Of a stretch of 64,000 nucleotides of DNA, positions 47,729 to 57,343 are shown in pieces. Source of the DNA: Serratia sp. H1w (lineage in GTDB: Bacteria; Pseudomonadota; Gammaproteobacteria; Enterobacterales; Enterobacteriaceae); contig NZ_AYMQ01000031.1 in the NCBI RefSeq assembly GCF_000633355.1, positions 38,393-102,392 on the forward strand, given 5' to 3'. Every line of letters begins with the position of its first letter. Position 1 is the first letter of the stretch. The notes beneath the pieces are model-generated. The model saw only the letters and a list, made by a program, of their open reading frames with translations. It was not told the DNA's origin and did no database searches. Both the position numbers and the translations under genes were made by a program.

Positions 47729-49390
47729 ATGTTGGCGCAATTAACCATCAGCAATTTTGCTATCGTTCGTGAGTTGGAGATCGACTTTCAAGCGGGTATG
47801 ACGGCGATCACCGGTGAAACCGGTGCCGGTAAGTCGATTGCTATTGATGCGTTAGGCCTCTGCCTCGGTAATCGCGCCGACGGCAACGTGGTTCGTCTGG
47901 GGGCCTCCCGTGCCGATATCTGTGCCCGCTTCTCACTGGCTGATACCCCATCCGCCCGCGAATGGCTGGAACAGAATCAGCTGGATGACAGCAACGAGTG
48001 CCTGCTGCGCCGCGTCATCGGTACAGACGGCCGTTCGCGTGGCTTTATCAACGGCACCGCCGTCCCGCTTTCCCAACTGCGGGAACTGGGACAACGGCTG
48101 ATCCAGATCCACGGCCAGCATGCCCACCAACTGCTGCTCAAACCCGAACACCAAAAACAGCTGCTGGATGCCTATGCGGGCGAACCCGCTTTACAGGCGG
48201 CCATGCACCAGGCCTACCACCAATGGCACCAAAGCTGCCGGGAGCTGGCACACCATCAGCAGCAATCTCTCGAGCGCGATGCCCGCAAGCAACTGCTGCA
48301 ATACCAATTGAAAGAGCTGAACGAGTTCGCCCCTCAAGCCGGTGAATTTGAGCAGATCGATAGCGAATACAAACGCCTGGCTAACAGCGGCCAGTTGCTG
48401 ACCCTCAGCCAGCAAGCGTTGCAATTGCTCGCCGACGATGAACAACACAACATGCTCAGCCAGCTCTACACCACCAAGCACCTGCTGCTGGATCTGATCG
48501 GTATGGATGAGAAACTCAGCGGCCTGCTGGATATGCTGGAAGAAGCCTCGATCCAAATCAGCGAGGCCAGTGACGAGCTGCGCCATTACGCAGACCGCAT
48601 GGATCTCGATCCTAATCGCCTGCATGAGCTGGAACAGCGCCTGTCACGCCAGATAGGCCTGGCACGTAAGCACCATGTTTCACCAGAAGAGTTACCCGTC
48701 CTGCATCAACAACTGCTGGACGAGCAACAACTGCTGTCCCAACAGGCCAGCGATCAGCAACACCTGAGCGAAGCCGTCAATCTGCATCATCAACAGGCGC
48801 TGGCTCTGGCTGAACAGCTGCACCAGAAACGTCAGCACTACGCGGCCGAGTTAACCACCCTGATCACCGAAAGCATGAATGCGCTCTCGATGCCGCACGG
48901 CAAATTTAATATCGATGTACGCTTTGAACCGGAATACCTGAGCAGCGAGGGGGCCAGCCGCGTTGAGTTCTGCGTCTCCACCAACCCAGGGCAACCGTTG
49001 CAACCGCTGGCAAAAGTGGCCTCCGGTGGCGAGCTATCGCGCATCGCATTGGCGATCCAGGTCATTACCGCACGTAAAATGGAGACCCCGGCGCTCATCT
49101 TCGATGAAGTGGACGTCGGCATCAGTGGCCCAACGGCAGCCATCGTTGGCCGCCTGCTGCGCCAGCTTGGGGAATCAACCCAGGTGATGTGCGTGACTCA
49201 CTTACCGCAGGTTGCCGGTTGTGGTCACCAACATTTCTATGTCAGCAAGCAAACCGACGGCACGGTAACCGAAACCCAGATGTCGCCATTGGATAAACGA
49301 GCACGTCTGCAAGAGTTGGCGCGGCTGCTCGGCGGTAGCGAAGTCACAAAAAATACGCTGGCAAACGCAAAAGAATTGCTGGCCGCATAA
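47729..49390 (+). CDS. recN: DNA repair protein RecN
   Basis: A 553-residue SMC-like ATPase for double-strand-break repair: Walker A GETGAGKS near 30, a long coiled-coil middle, ABC signature [13 protein letters not shown] and Walker [14 protein letters not shown]. The C-terminal AKELLAA ending matches E. coli, where it marks the protein for ClpXP. Start at [10 protein letters not shown], preceded by AGGAAGG. Two LexA boxes overlap its promoter. Confidence 0.97.
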   Translation: MLAQLTISNFAIVRELEIDFQAGMTAITGETGAGKSIAIDALGLCLGNRADGNVVRLGASRADICARFSLADTPSAREWLEQNQLDDSNECLLRRVIGTDGRSRGFINGTAVPLSQLRELGQRLIQIHGQHAHQLLLKPEHQKQLLDAYAGEPALQAAMHQAYHQWHQSCRELAHHQQQSLERDARKQLLQYQLKELNEFAPQAGEFEQIDSEYKRLANSGQLLTLSQQALQLLADDEQHNMLSQLYTTKHLLLDLIGMDEKLSGLLDMLEEASIQISEASDELRHYADRMDLDPNRLHELEQRLSRQIGLARKHHVSPEELPVLHQQLLDEQQLLSQQASDQQHLSEAVNLHHQQALALAEQLHQKRQHYAAELTTLITESMNALSMPHGKFNIDVRFEPEYLSSEGASRVEFCVSTNPGQPLQPLAKVASGGELSRIALAIQVITARKMETPALIFDEVDVGISGPTAAIVGRLLRQLGESTQVMCVTHLPQVAGCGHQHFYVSKQTDGTVTETQMSPLDKRARLQELARLLGGSEVTKNTLANAKELLAA

Positions 49391-49493
49391 CTTTTTTACT
49401 TTCCTGAGGTCATATTGGAGCCCTGTAAAGGTTCCCAACTGCTGCAAGGTCTATTATCATCGGCATCCTATGCCCTAAAGGAATGTGATTACT

Positions 49494-49835
49494 ATGCGCT
49501 GTAAAATGCTGACAGCTGCCGCTGTGGTTCTTGTGATGCTGACCGCAGGCTGTTCTACTTTCGAGAAGATCGTTTACCGGCCGGATATCAACCAGGGTAA
49601 CTACCTGACACCTACCGACGTGGCAAAAATCCACAAGGGAATGACGCAACAACAGGTTGCTTACACATTGGGCACACCAATGATGCAGGATCCGTTTGGC
49701 ACTCAGACGTGGTTCTACGTGTTCCGCCAAGAGCCAGGCCACGAGAAGATCACGCAGCAAACGCTGACGTTGACGTTCGACAGCGCAGGCGTGTTGACGG
49801 ATATGCAGAATAAACCGGCGTTGACAGATCAGTAA
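49494..49835 (+). CDS. bamE: Outer-membrane assembly lipoprotein BamE
   Basis: A 113-residue lipoprotein of the BAM complex. Signal peptide with lipobox LTAGC (Cys19), then the conserved [12 protein letters not shown] and [14 protein letters not shown] segments. Start at [10 protein letters not shown] with AAAGGA ahead, matching E. coli. Confidence 0.97.
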   Translation: MRCKMLTAAAVVLVMLTAGCSTFEKIVYRPDINQGNYLTPTDVAKIHKGMTQQQVAYTLGTPMMQDPFGTQTWFYVFRQEPGHEKITQQTLTLTFDSAGVLTDMQNKPALTDQ

Positions 49836-49929
49836 GCCGTGCCGGAGCTGTCATCCGGCCCGTGAGGAAGAGTGAAATCCTCCACGACAGTCGTAGGCTG
49901 CAACTCGGAAGACAACATTCTGATGAAGA

Positions 49930-49957
49930 TAAGGCGCATTAAGCGCCTTATTTTTTT
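49930..49957 (+). terminator. Terminator of bamE
   Basis: TAAGGCGC-ATTAA-GCGCCTTA followed by seven Ts. The right arm overlaps the stop codon of the convergent rnfH gene. Confidence 0.9.
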
Positions 49958-50232
49958 GCCTTTTCCGCGCGCTGGCGACGCAGCTCCTTCGGATCGGCCA
50001 GCAATGGCCGGTAAATCTCTACCCTGTCACCGTCATTAAGCACATCGCCCAACTTGGCTGGTCGGCTGTAGATGCCTACCTTGTTGCTGGCCAGATCGAT
50101 ATCGCTACGTAGCTCTAGCAGCCCAGAAGCGAGGATAGCCTGCTCAACGCTGCTGCCTGCAGCCAGCTTAACCTGGCGCACGTACTGACGTTCAGGTAAC
50201 GCATAGACCACCTCAACGCGTATCTCAGACAC
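49948..50232 (-). CDS. rnfH: RnfH family protein (YfjF)
   Basis: A 94-residue ubiquitin-fold-like protein of the RnfH/UPF0125 family ([24 protein letters not shown] tail motif). Its role is not settled. It starts inside the 3' end of ratA (eight-base overlap), the usual ratA-rnfH pair. Confidence 0.92.
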   Translation of the reverse strand: MSEIRVEVVYALPERQYVRQVKLAAGSSVEQAILASGLLELRSDIDLASNKVGIYSRPAKLGDVLNDGDRVEIYRPLLADPKELRRQRAEKAKK

Positions 50233-50659
50233 TGTAGACCTCTTTGGCGCGCTGGGTGAACGCTTGCACCATATTGCCGGCCAACTCTTTAAACACTTTA
50301 CCGAAGGCCAATTCGATCAGCTTGTTGGTGAACTCAAAATCCAGGTGCAGCTCAACCTTGCACGCCTCGGGGCTTAGCGCGGTGAACTGCCAACCGCCCA
50401 TCAGCTTGCGGAACGGGCCATCAACCAGTTGCATGTTGATACTTTGGTTGTCCAGCAGCGTATTGCGCGTGGTGAAGGTTTTGCTGATACCGGCTTTTGC
50501 CACCTCCACCGCGGCGGTCATTTCATTAGGGGAAGCGGCTATCACCCGGCTGCCGGTACATCCTGGCAGGAAATCGGGGTAAGAATGAACATCATTAACC
50601 AACTGATACATCTGCTCGGCGCTGAATGGCACCAATGCAGATCGACTGATCTGGGGCAT
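50225..50659 (-). CDS. ratA: Ribosome association toxin / coenzyme Q-binding START protein RatA
   Basis: A 144-residue START/COQ10-type protein (YfjG, PasT). In E. coli it has been reported to block 70S assembly and also to act in quinone function or persistence. The [14 protein letters not shown] segment is conserved. Divergent from smpB. Confidence 0.93.
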   Translation of the reverse strand: MPQISRSALVPFSAEQMYQLVNDVHSYPDFLPGCTGSRVIAASPNEMTAAVEVAKAGISKTFTTRNTLLDNQSINMQLVDGPFRKLMGGWQFTALSPEACKVELHLDFEFTNKLIELAFGKVFKELAGNMVQAFTQRAKEVYSV

Positions 50660-50821
50660 AACATTTCCTGAGAGGCAAAAAACGTACAGATAATACCATT
50701 TATCTGGCGTCAGACAAAAAATCTGCTACGCGCTGACGTGGCTAAAAAATGCGAGAAATTGCGCAGGTGCTGAGTGGGAAAGGATTTCTTTCGCTGCGCC
50801 ATCCAGTATAATGACCGCACT

Positions 50822-51304
50822 ATGACAAAGAAAAAAGCATACAAACCCGGTTCCGCGACCATTGCACAAAACAAGCGAGCACGTTTCGAATACTCCATTG
50901 AAGAGGAAATCGAGGCGGGTTTGGCGCTGCAAGGTTGGGAAGTAAAATCACTGCGTGCTGGCAAAGCTAACATCAGCGACAGTTATGTGATGTTCCGCGA
51001 CGGTGAAGCCTATCTGTTTGGCGCCACCATTTCGCCGCTGAACGTCGCTTCGACTCATGTGGTATGCGATCCAACACGTTCCCGTAAACTGCTGCTGAAA
51101 AAACGTGAGCTAGACTCACTGATTGGCCGCGTAACCCGCGATGGTTATACCGTGGTTGCCCTCTCCATGTATTGGAAAAATGCCTGGAGCAAGGTGAAGA
51201 TCGGCGTAGCCAAAGGCAAGAAAGAACACGATAAGCGCGATGACATCAAAGATCGTGAATGGCAGACGGCGAAAGCCCGTATCATGAAGCATGCCAATCG
51301 TTAA
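50822..51304 (+). CDS. smpB: SsrA-binding protein SmpB
   Basis: A 160-residue partner of tmRNA in trans-translation: N-terminal OB-like core ([20 protein letters not shown]) and a basic C-terminal tail ([15 protein letters not shown]). Start at [10 protein letters not shown]; an upstream in-frame start would add 16 residues absent from the family. ssrA follows by 48 bases. Confidence 0.97.
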   Translation: MTKKKAYKPGSATIAQNKRARFEYSIEEEIEAGLALQGWEVKSLRAGKANISDSYVMFRDGEAYLFGATISPLNVASTHVVCDPTRSRKLLLKKRELDSLIGRVTRDGYTVVALSMYWKNAWSKVKIGVAKGKKEHDKRDDIKDREWQTAKARIMKHANR

Positions 51305-51333
51305 GCCGCTGGCTTAACAGGGTAATCTTCTGG

Positions 51334-51339
51334 TATACT
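51334..51339 (+). promoter_or_regulatory. -10 element of ssrA
   Basis: TATACT preceded by TGG (extended -10 form), 13 bases before the mature 5' end of tmRNA. Confidence 0.6.
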
Positions 51340-51352
51340 GCACACAGTACTT

Positions 51353-51716
51353 GGGGCTGATTCTGGATTCGACGGGATTTGCGAAGCCCTAGGAGCATGC
51401 CGAGGGGCGGTTTGCCTCGTAAAAAGCCGCAAAAAAATAGTCGCAAACGACGAAAACTACGCACTAGCAGCTTAATACCCTGCATAGAGCCCTCTCTCCC
51501 TAGCTTCCGCTCTTAAGACGGGGATAAAGAGAGGTCAAACCCAAAAGAGATCGCATGGAAGTCCTGCCTGGGGCTGAAGTGCTAAAATTAATCAGGCTAG
51601 TTTGTTAGTGGCGTGTCCATCCGCAGCTGACCGGCGAATGTAAAGATTGGACTAAGCATGTAGTGCCGACGGTGTAGTAATTTCGGACGGGGGTTCAAAT
51701 CCCCCCAGCTCCACCA
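51353..51716 (+). ncRNA. ssrA: Transfer-messenger RNA
   Basis: About 364 nt, from GGGGCTGATTCTGG to the encoded CCACCA end, and nearly collinear with E. coli tmRNA. The tag reading frame is at 51443-51475 and encodes ANDENYALAA after the resume region, then TAA. The tRNA-like ends pair, and a G-rich T-arm (GGGTTCAAATCCCC) is present. It rescues stalled ribosomes with SmpB. Its 3' end serves as the attachment site of the satellite that follows. Confidence 0.98.
51697..51716 (+). other. Left attachment site (attL) at the ssrA 3' end
   Basis: A P4-type integrase gene starts 193 bases after the end of ssrA, a common integration target. The host core sequence is within the T-arm/acceptor part of ssrA; exact limits need the right-hand copy, which I did not find before 64000, so the element extends beyond the window. 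Confidence 0.65.
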
Positions 51717-51760
51717 AATAATGATCCGGGTATTACCAGATAAGTCCGGAGAAGTACGGA

Positions 51761-51795
51761 AAGCCCGCATCCCACCTAGGTTTGCGGGCTTTTTT
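51761..51795 (+). terminator. Terminator after ssrA
   Basis: AAGCCCGCA pairs with TGCGGGCTT across a 13-base loop, followed by Ts. It lies on the satellite side of attL, so the element supplies the tmRNA terminator. Confidence 0.82.
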
Positions 51796-51837
51796 GTGTC
51801 TGTAGTAGTCCGAGGATATCCGGCTGAATCCGGTATT

Positions 51838-51892
51838 TATTGGTATACGTTTAGGTATACGCTAAAATGTATGCCAATAACGTATACCAATA
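51838..51892. promoter_or_regulatory. Inverted-repeat control or arm site before the integrase
   Basis: TATTGGTATACGTT (51838-51851) and AACGTATACCAATA (51879-51892) are a perfect 14-bp inverted repeat, with a further GGTATACG copy at 51853-51860 between them. They lie 18 bases before the int start. Binding sites for the integrase, AlpA/Vis or another directionality factor are plausible. Confidence 0.6.
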
Positions 51893-51909
51893 GACGGAAG
51901 AACCCACGC

Positions 51910-53103
51910 ATGGCGCGCACTACACGCCCCCTCACGCATACCGAAGTACAAAAAGCCAAAGCCACTGAGAAAGACCTAACCCTACATGACGGTGACGGTT
52001 TGTTCCTGCTAGTCAAAACCTCCGGAAAGAAACTCTGGCGTTTCCGTTACCTTCGCCCTGGCACCAGCTCACGCACTATGATCGGCATCGGTGCATACCC
52101 TGCCCTTTCCCTAGCCGATGCCCGGCAGATCCGCGCAGAGAAACTCGCCATACTGGCAAAAGGGATTGACCCACAGGCCAAAGAAGCCGAAGAGGTAGAA
52201 CAGCAACAGATCGCCCAAGAGAGCATTTTCCTTAACGTGGCAAAGCAGTGGTTTGCATTGAAGCAAGCCCACGTGAGCGCGGATCACGCGAAAGATATCT
52301 GGCGTTCCATTGAGAAAGATATTTTGCCCTCCCTGGAGAATGTCCCTGTTCAGGAAATTAAGGCTCGCTTGCTGATCCAGGTGCTGGAACCTATCAAGGC
52401 TCGAGGCGCACTAGAGACTGTTCGCCGATTAGTACAGCGTATCAACGAAATCATGATCTACTCCGTCAACACCGGCTTGATTGAGGCTAACCCAGCCTCT
52501 GGTATTGGTAATGCATTTGAACGCCCTAAAAAGCAGCATATGCCGACTATACGCCCCGAAGAACTGCCTAAGCTGATGCGAACTATCTCGATGAGTAATC
52601 TATCGATACCAACGCGCTGTTTGCTGGAATGGCAATTGCTAACGCTGATACGGCCTGCAGAAGCCTCGGCAACCGCCTGGGCCGAGATCGATATAGAGAA
52701 AAGGGAGTGGTGCATACCGGCAGAACGTATGAAGGCAAAGCGCGATCATATCGTTCCACTCTCAGACCAAGCGTTAGAGATACTCGAAATCATGCACCCT
52801 ATCAGCGGTAGGCGTGAGCATGTGTTCCCAAGCCGCAACGATCCACGCAAGCCGATGAACAGCCAGACGGCAAATGCAGCCTTAAAGCGTATTGGCTATG
52901 GCGGCAAGCTTGTGGCTCATGGGTTACGGTCTATCGCTAGCACGGCTATGAATGAGGCTGAGTTTAATGCTGATGTGATTGAGTCAGCGCTAGCCCATTG
53001 TGATAAGAATGAGGTTCGCCGGGCCTATAATCGTTCTACATACCTTGAGCAACGGCGGGAATTGATGAATTGGTGGGGAAAAGAGGTATACGCCAAAAAT
53101 TAA
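51910..53103 (+). CDS. int: P4-type tyrosine integrase
   Basis: A 397-residue site-specific recombinase with N-terminal DUF4102-type arm-binding domain and a C-terminal catalytic domain: Arg248 (TLIRPAE), His337-Gly-Leu-Arg340, His363 and nucleophile Tyr373 (RRAYNRS). It inserts and excises the satellite at ssrA. Start at MARTTRPLTH with GGAAGA ahead; a long in-frame extension upstream covers the terminator and inverted repeat and is not coding. Confidence 0.96.
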   Translation: MARTTRPLTHTEVQKAKATEKDLTLHDGDGLFLLVKTSGKKLWRFRYLRPGTSSRTMIGIGAYPALSLADARQIRAEKLAILAKGIDPQAKEAEEVEQQQIAQESIFLNVAKQWFALKQAHVSADHAKDIWRSIEKDILPSLENVPVQEIKARLLIQVLEPIKARGALETVRRLVQRINEIMIYSVNTGLIEANPASGIGNAFERPKKQHMPTIRPEELPKLMRTISMSNLSIPTRCLLEWQLLTLIRPAEASATAWAEIDIEKREWCIPAERMKAKRDHIVPLSDQALEILEIMHPISGRREHVFPSRNDPRKPMNSQTANAALKRIGYGGKLVAHGLRSIASTAMNEAEFNADVIESALAHCDKNEVRRAYNRSTYLEQRRELMNWWGKEVYAKN

Positions 53104-53152
53104 ATCATAAAATATTTATTAAACCACCAGAGTGCTCTCTGGTGGCCATTAT

Positions 53153-56100
53153 TTATGCCACCCAATTATTTTTAACTTCATCAAATTCATCTGATGAGTT
53201 GCATATTAACTTCCAATCAAGAATAACCTCAGGAATTATTTCACCTTTGTCTACAAGATAACGATGAATATGCGAAGCAAGTTTTGCTGCGCTAACACGT
53301 TTTTCAAGCCTAGCCACCTCTGTCTCCATATTTATATCTTCATGCATAATTTTCTCTAACCCAATTACTAGAGAGTCCATTAGGATTCTACTTTTAACAA
53401 CAGAGCTTTCAGCTATATATTCAGCTATGAAAATAATGCAGTCAGACAAGCATGGCCCACAGTTCCATTTTATCTTTTCTACCAAGCAATCTATAATTTT
53501 ATCGTAATAGATACTATTATCATGAAGGATATATAAGGATCTAATTGCACCTTGAATTATTTTTTCTTCAGTGGAGATAATTGCATCACAAACATCATCA
53601 ATCATAGCAATGCGCGCTGGTGAATCATTAATAAAAATAGATATCAAAGCCGGCATGACTACCAGCCCATCATTATTCATCTTTTTCAATAAAGTAACAA
53701 TTCGCTCTTTAACCGAAGTGGTTATGTCATCTAGACTATGTAATGATAGACTAGTTACTATGCTTACTATATTTAAAAGACGGGATTCAAACTCTTCTTT
53801 AATATCCTTATAATCTGCGCCACTTAAATATCCTCTGTCACATTCAAACCATTCCTCTAACTGACAGACTAACATATCTATTTCTTCATGTGAAAAAACC
53901 ATAGCTGCCGACGCACCTATAAATTCCATGCAATAACGGGATCTCCCATTGGTGATCGTGATTCCTTTCTCTCCTGAATTATTATGGATAGGGAATTGAT
54001 ATTTATTAAGATACTCCATCATATTTTTAGCCACATCTATTCCCGCAGGATGGAGGTTCTTTATAAAATAGAATCTGTAATAATCAACATCTTTAGGGAA
54101 TCCAAATTCATCCGTTTTTGACCAAATAGCTTTAATTAGTTTTTTTATGTCAGATTTATTAAGAAAACCTAATTCATGAAGAATAATCATTTTAGTTGAT
54201 GAAATACGTCTGGATTGCTCATTGCCACTTTTTATATACTCAACGTCCTTTTTAAAAAGAGCGCTGGGTAACGTTCTAATAATATCTGATACGGCATTTC
54301 TTTTCAAATATACTAAGTATTCGAATGGATTAACAAAATCATGCGGTGATCTGTCATCACCTTTCTTGGCAGAGGGAAATTTAATAAAAAGAGGTATTAA
54401 CTCTATTTTTTGCTCTGTACTTAAACTTTTTATCGCTCGCGCAATAAGATTTTTTACTGAACCATAATTATTGAAGTTAGTTGAATTAAATATGTCACTT
54501 AGAAATTCAAAGATTTCTTTTTTCTTTTCAAATGAACATTTAGCAACCAATCTCGATAAAATTTCTGGTATAATATTAAATAATGAAAATTCTATTTGCG
54601 TGCATTGCTTTGATTTAAATCCTGTAGTCTTATGATAGATTTCTTTAAATTTAATTAAATAACCTTCAAGTATCTCGTTAATTTTATCACGATTTAACTC
54701 TCTTAGATGAGAACGGTTGTATAATCGTCCTATAGATCTTTCATCAGCTATTCTAAGTAATGAGAACAATGCCCACTCAGGACAATATTCGTATATACCA
54801 ACAGAGGCATTAATAGCCGTAGACTTTGAAATTGTTAACATTGGCGGTATACGGAATGGTAAACCGATCTCTTCAGCAAAGAGGAGGAAGTTAAAGGCAT
54901 AACTAACTATATTATCTTTCGCGTTAGAGAGGAAACTAATCGTAGAACTCCTCCTACCAAGGTCAAAATCATATTGACCATTAGATTCTTTCCCCCTTGA
55001 TATTTGCTCTAATCTTATTTCAAAAAATTTCATTTCATTAATAGGGTCACATCTATATTGAGAGAGAACAGCTAACCTTTCAGTATAATCATTTACACTC
55101 TCCTCTTTGTTTGAACGCCATAGGCTATTTTTTAACAGCCGAGTTAACAGCATAATATAAGATTCTTGGGAATAGTTCGCATAGTCATAACCACTAGGCA
55201 TTAAACGGTTACTTCTTCTTATTGTTGCCAAAGAGCTTTCTAAAATAGAAATGGACTCATCAACCATTCCGAATTCGGCAAGTAAACCAGCTCGTTTCGC
55301 TTCATGGAATGGAAGTTGAGCATTCCTTTCCCAACTTGATATTTTGCTTATAGCCTCATCTATATCTAAATTATAATATGAAAAAATAACATTTTCATAT
55401 TCATAGTCAGCATATATCTCGGGTGATAATTTACTCTTTGACTCAATTATTATCACCGACAGACGTAACCATTCATTTTTTAATCCCTCTTGCCTACAAT
55501 ACCTCATAAGATTAATTATCAAAAAAGGAAAATACTCATTTAAACCATCAATATATAAATTCGCATCATTTTTTTCAGCAAGATATAATCCCTCATACCT
55601 ATCAATAATAATAAATATTCTCTTAGCCAAATCATCAAATATCGGCATAAGCGATTTGTTTATTCGCCATACTATTTCATATGCGATTTTAATGTCTTCA
55701 TTGCCGTCCCAATCATCATGTAGTGAAAATATCTCTAACCAATACTCTGTCTCACTCCATAACCTACGTCTGTTATCTTCTGGAACTATGCACCAATTGG
55801 GGAATGACTCTCTATCTCTGCTCCAAGATGTAATAACTTCCTTAATCCCTTCCTTCTTTTGCTCTATTGAACCTGTTCTTAATGGTGGGTTAATATGATC
55901 AGATGTAGGCCATTTTAGGTTAAACTCTTCTTTTTTACTTTTAATAAGAAAATCAAAAAAACATTCATAAGATTTATAATGACTGACATTATCAACCAAA
56001 TAATTCAAGTCAACTATAACTATATTTCTCCGTTCTAATAACTTCCTTTGAGCTTCGTTAAATGAAAACAAACCAATCAAGAATATTTTTGGCGAATTCT

Positions 56101-56776
56101 CACTTCCTAAGTTATCCCTAATCCATCCAATCCAGTTCAAGAAGTTCGGATCATCCCCAGAAAAACCGATAAGACACAGTGTATTTTCAATCAGCGATTG
56201 TTGCACTGTATTAACGAATGTCGAAAAATCTATAGGGTAACGCCTGTAGTCTTCTTCTGTTATTATAAAAGGTCTTTCCGATGGAAAACTCCCATGCAAT
56301 TTAATTATTCTTGGTTTTTCTGCATTCATTAAATCATTTTTATTTACAACTAAATCGTACTTTCTTGACTCGACAAAAACACTGGCTCTTTCAAGAAGAG
56401 TGTCGTAATTTGTAGTAAATACATCAACCCACGGCAAGCTAAGTAACTCTTTATGCAATTGTGACGGTTCATACTCTTTATCAGGAATATTTTCTTGAAT
56501 AATCTTATCTAACACATTCCTGCCAAAAGCAGCTTGAACTTCATCACCAAGTTTTAACACATTCGAGTAACGATTTAGATTACTTTCACAATAAACTTTC
56601 TCATAGAATAGTTCTCCTAGGTCATTCCACATGGGAAATTTCCGAGCCTTGTTGCTAGTTGGTTTAGCGTTCCTACTAAACCCCGCACCGACTAGAACAG
56701 CAGCATGCCCATCCCAAAGCCTAGACGCAATGTCGTTTAAAAGCGGAATAATTTTTTTACGATTATTAGTACTCAT
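53153..56776 (-). CDS. SIR2-domain anti-phage defence protein, DSR-like
   Basis: A 1207-residue protein. The N-terminal 290 residues form a SIR2 domain with the key motifs: VLVGAGFSRNA (GAG at 30-32), FTTNYDTL (Asn123), KLHGS (catalytic His161) and CLIGFSGDDPNF (204-212). The remaining ~900 residues are helix-rich and match no motif I recognise. This architecture is that of defence-associated sirtuins (DSR1/DSR2), which deplete NAD upon sensing a phage protein, often tail tube. The gene is AT-rich, unlike the GC-rich satellite genes around it, is convergent with int, and occupies the cargo slot between int and cos. GGAG precedes the ATG. Function as abortive-infection NADase is inference from architecture and position. 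Confidence 0.85.
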   Translation of the reverse strand: MSTNNRKKIIPLLNDIASRLWDGHAAVLVGAGFSRNAKPTSNKARKFPMWNDLGELFYEKVYCESNLNRYSNVLKLGDEVQAAFGRNVLDKIIQENIPDKEYEPSQLHKELLSLPWVDVFTTNYDTLLERASVFVESRKYDLVVNKNDLMNAEKPRIIKLHGSFPSERPFIITEEDYRRYPIDFSTFVNTVQQSLIENTLCLIGFSGDDPNFLNWIGWIRDNLGSENSPKIFLIGLFSFNEAQRKLLERRNIVIVDLNYLVDNVSHYKSYECFFDFLIKSKKEEFNLKWPTSDHINPPLRTGSIEQKKEGIKEVITSWSRDRESFPNWCIVPEDNRRRLWSETEYWLEIFSLHDDWDGNEDIKIAYEIVWRINKSLMPIFDDLAKRIFIIIDRYEGLYLAEKNDANLYIDGLNEYFPFLIINLMRYCRQEGLKNEWLRLSVIIIESKSKLSPEIYADYEYENVIFSYYNLDIDEAISKISSWERNAQLPFHEAKRAGLLAEFGMVDESISILESSLATIRRSNRLMPSGYDYANYSQESYIMLLTRLLKNSLWRSNKEESVNDYTERLAVLSQYRCDPINEMKFFEIRLEQISRGKESNGQYDFDLGRRSSTISFLSNAKDNIVSYAFNFLLFAEEIGLPFRIPPMLTISKSTAINASVGIYEYCPEWALFSLLRIADERSIGRLYNRSHLRELNRDKINEILEGYLIKFKEIYHKTTGFKSKQCTQIEFSLFNIIPEILSRLVAKCSFEKKKEIFEFLSDIFNSTNFNNYGSVKNLIARAIKSLSTEQKIELIPLFIKFPSAKKGDDRSPHDFVNPFEYLVYLKRNAVSDIIRTLPSALFKKDVEYIKSGNEQSRRISSTKMIILHELGFLNKSDIKKLIKAIWSKTDEFGFPKDVDYYRFYFIKNLHPAGIDVAKNMMEYLNKYQFPIHNNSGEKGITITNGRSRYCMEFIGASAAMVFSHEEIDMLVCQLEEWFECDRGYLSGADYKDIKEEFESRLLNIVSIVTSLSLHSLDDITTSVKERIVTLLKKMNNDGLVVMPALISIFINDSPARIAMIDDVCDAIISTEEKIIQGAIRSLYILHDNSIYYDKIIDCLVEKIKWNCGPCLSDCIIFIAEYIAESSVVKSRILMDSLVIGLEKIMHEDINMETEVARLEKRVSAAKLASHIHRYLVDKGEIIPEVILDWKLICNSSDEFDEVKNNWVA

Positions 56777-56805
56777 CCCTTCTCCTTATCTATGTATTTC
56801 TTTAG

Positions 56806-56811
56806 ATTATA
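56806..56811 (-). promoter_or_regulatory. -10 element of the SIR2 gene
   Basis: A perfect TATAAT on the minus strand 30 bases ahead of the start codon. No convincing -35 hexamer is seen. Confidence 0.5.
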
Positions 56812-56861
56812 TTCTTTTACTCTGTTTAGGCCATCCCTTCTCATTTATTAACTGGCGCGCA

Positions 56862-56880
56862 ATGCTATCCCCGCCTCGCC
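56862..56880 (-). other. cos site, P2/P4 type
   Basis: On the minus strand GGCGAGGCGGGGATAGCAT differs at two of 19 bases from the P2/P4 cohesive-end sequence as I recall it (GGCGAGGCGGGGAAAGCAC). It lies next to the late genes ogr and sid, as cos does in P4. It would be cut by a P2-like helper terminase to package satellite DNA. Confidence 0.82.
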
Positions 56881-57103
56881 TGCCCGCTTTATGTGTCGCA
56901 TTTCATGCAGATGCATAGCGGGCTTGAAGCCGCGCCAGCACTGGGGCGAGGTAGGCTAAACACGCTCATTATACGCATGCAAAATCATGCACTCTATGCA
57001 TGCACGCGCAGTTTGAGGCAGGCTAGCCAGAAAAAAGGCTGGTTTTGGGAGAGCCGTGGAAAACAAAAAAACGCATCTTGGTAAAAGATGCGGGGATGGT
57101 TAA
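56881..57103. other. cos-flanking noncoding region with CATGCA repeats
   Basis: No gene is seen. CATGCA occurs at 56976-56981, 56986-56991 and 56999-57004, with further ATGCAT overlaps, 100-140 bases from cos. This may be a terminase-recognition segment. A psu gene would be expected here in P4 and is absent. Confidence 0.5.
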
Positions 57104-57343
57104 TCAATGCAGGTGATTATTATTGCCGTAACGGTTTAACGTTCGACGTTCCGGCGGGGGCGGTGCCGGAATAGTTTCCGGTGGAGAGGGCCGTCGTATA
57201 ACATGCTCAATACTTTCCCGCGTTTTAAAGGTGCTAGAACAGTCGATATTCTGGCACTGGTAATACGCCTCTTTGGTCTGTTCAGTTAAATACCGGCTGG
57301 TGCGGGTATGTGAACCACTGCGGCAAAAGGGACAACGCATCAT
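57104..57343 (-). CDS. ogr: Ogr/Delta zinc-finger activator of late transcription
   Basis: A 79-residue protein with CPFC at 4-7 and CQNIDC further on, plus the SRYLTEQTKEAYYQCQN and SSTFKTRESIEH segments of P2 Ogr and P4 Delta. These proteins activate P2 and P4 late promoters through RNA polymerase alpha. It is a single-finger Ogr form rather than the double-length P4 Delta. Its start overlaps the sid stop (ATGA). Confidence 0.9.
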   Translation of the reverse strand: MMRCPFCRSGSHTRTSRYLTEQTKEAYYQCQNIDCSSTFKTRESIEHVIRRPSPPETIPAPPPPERRTLNRYGNNNHLH

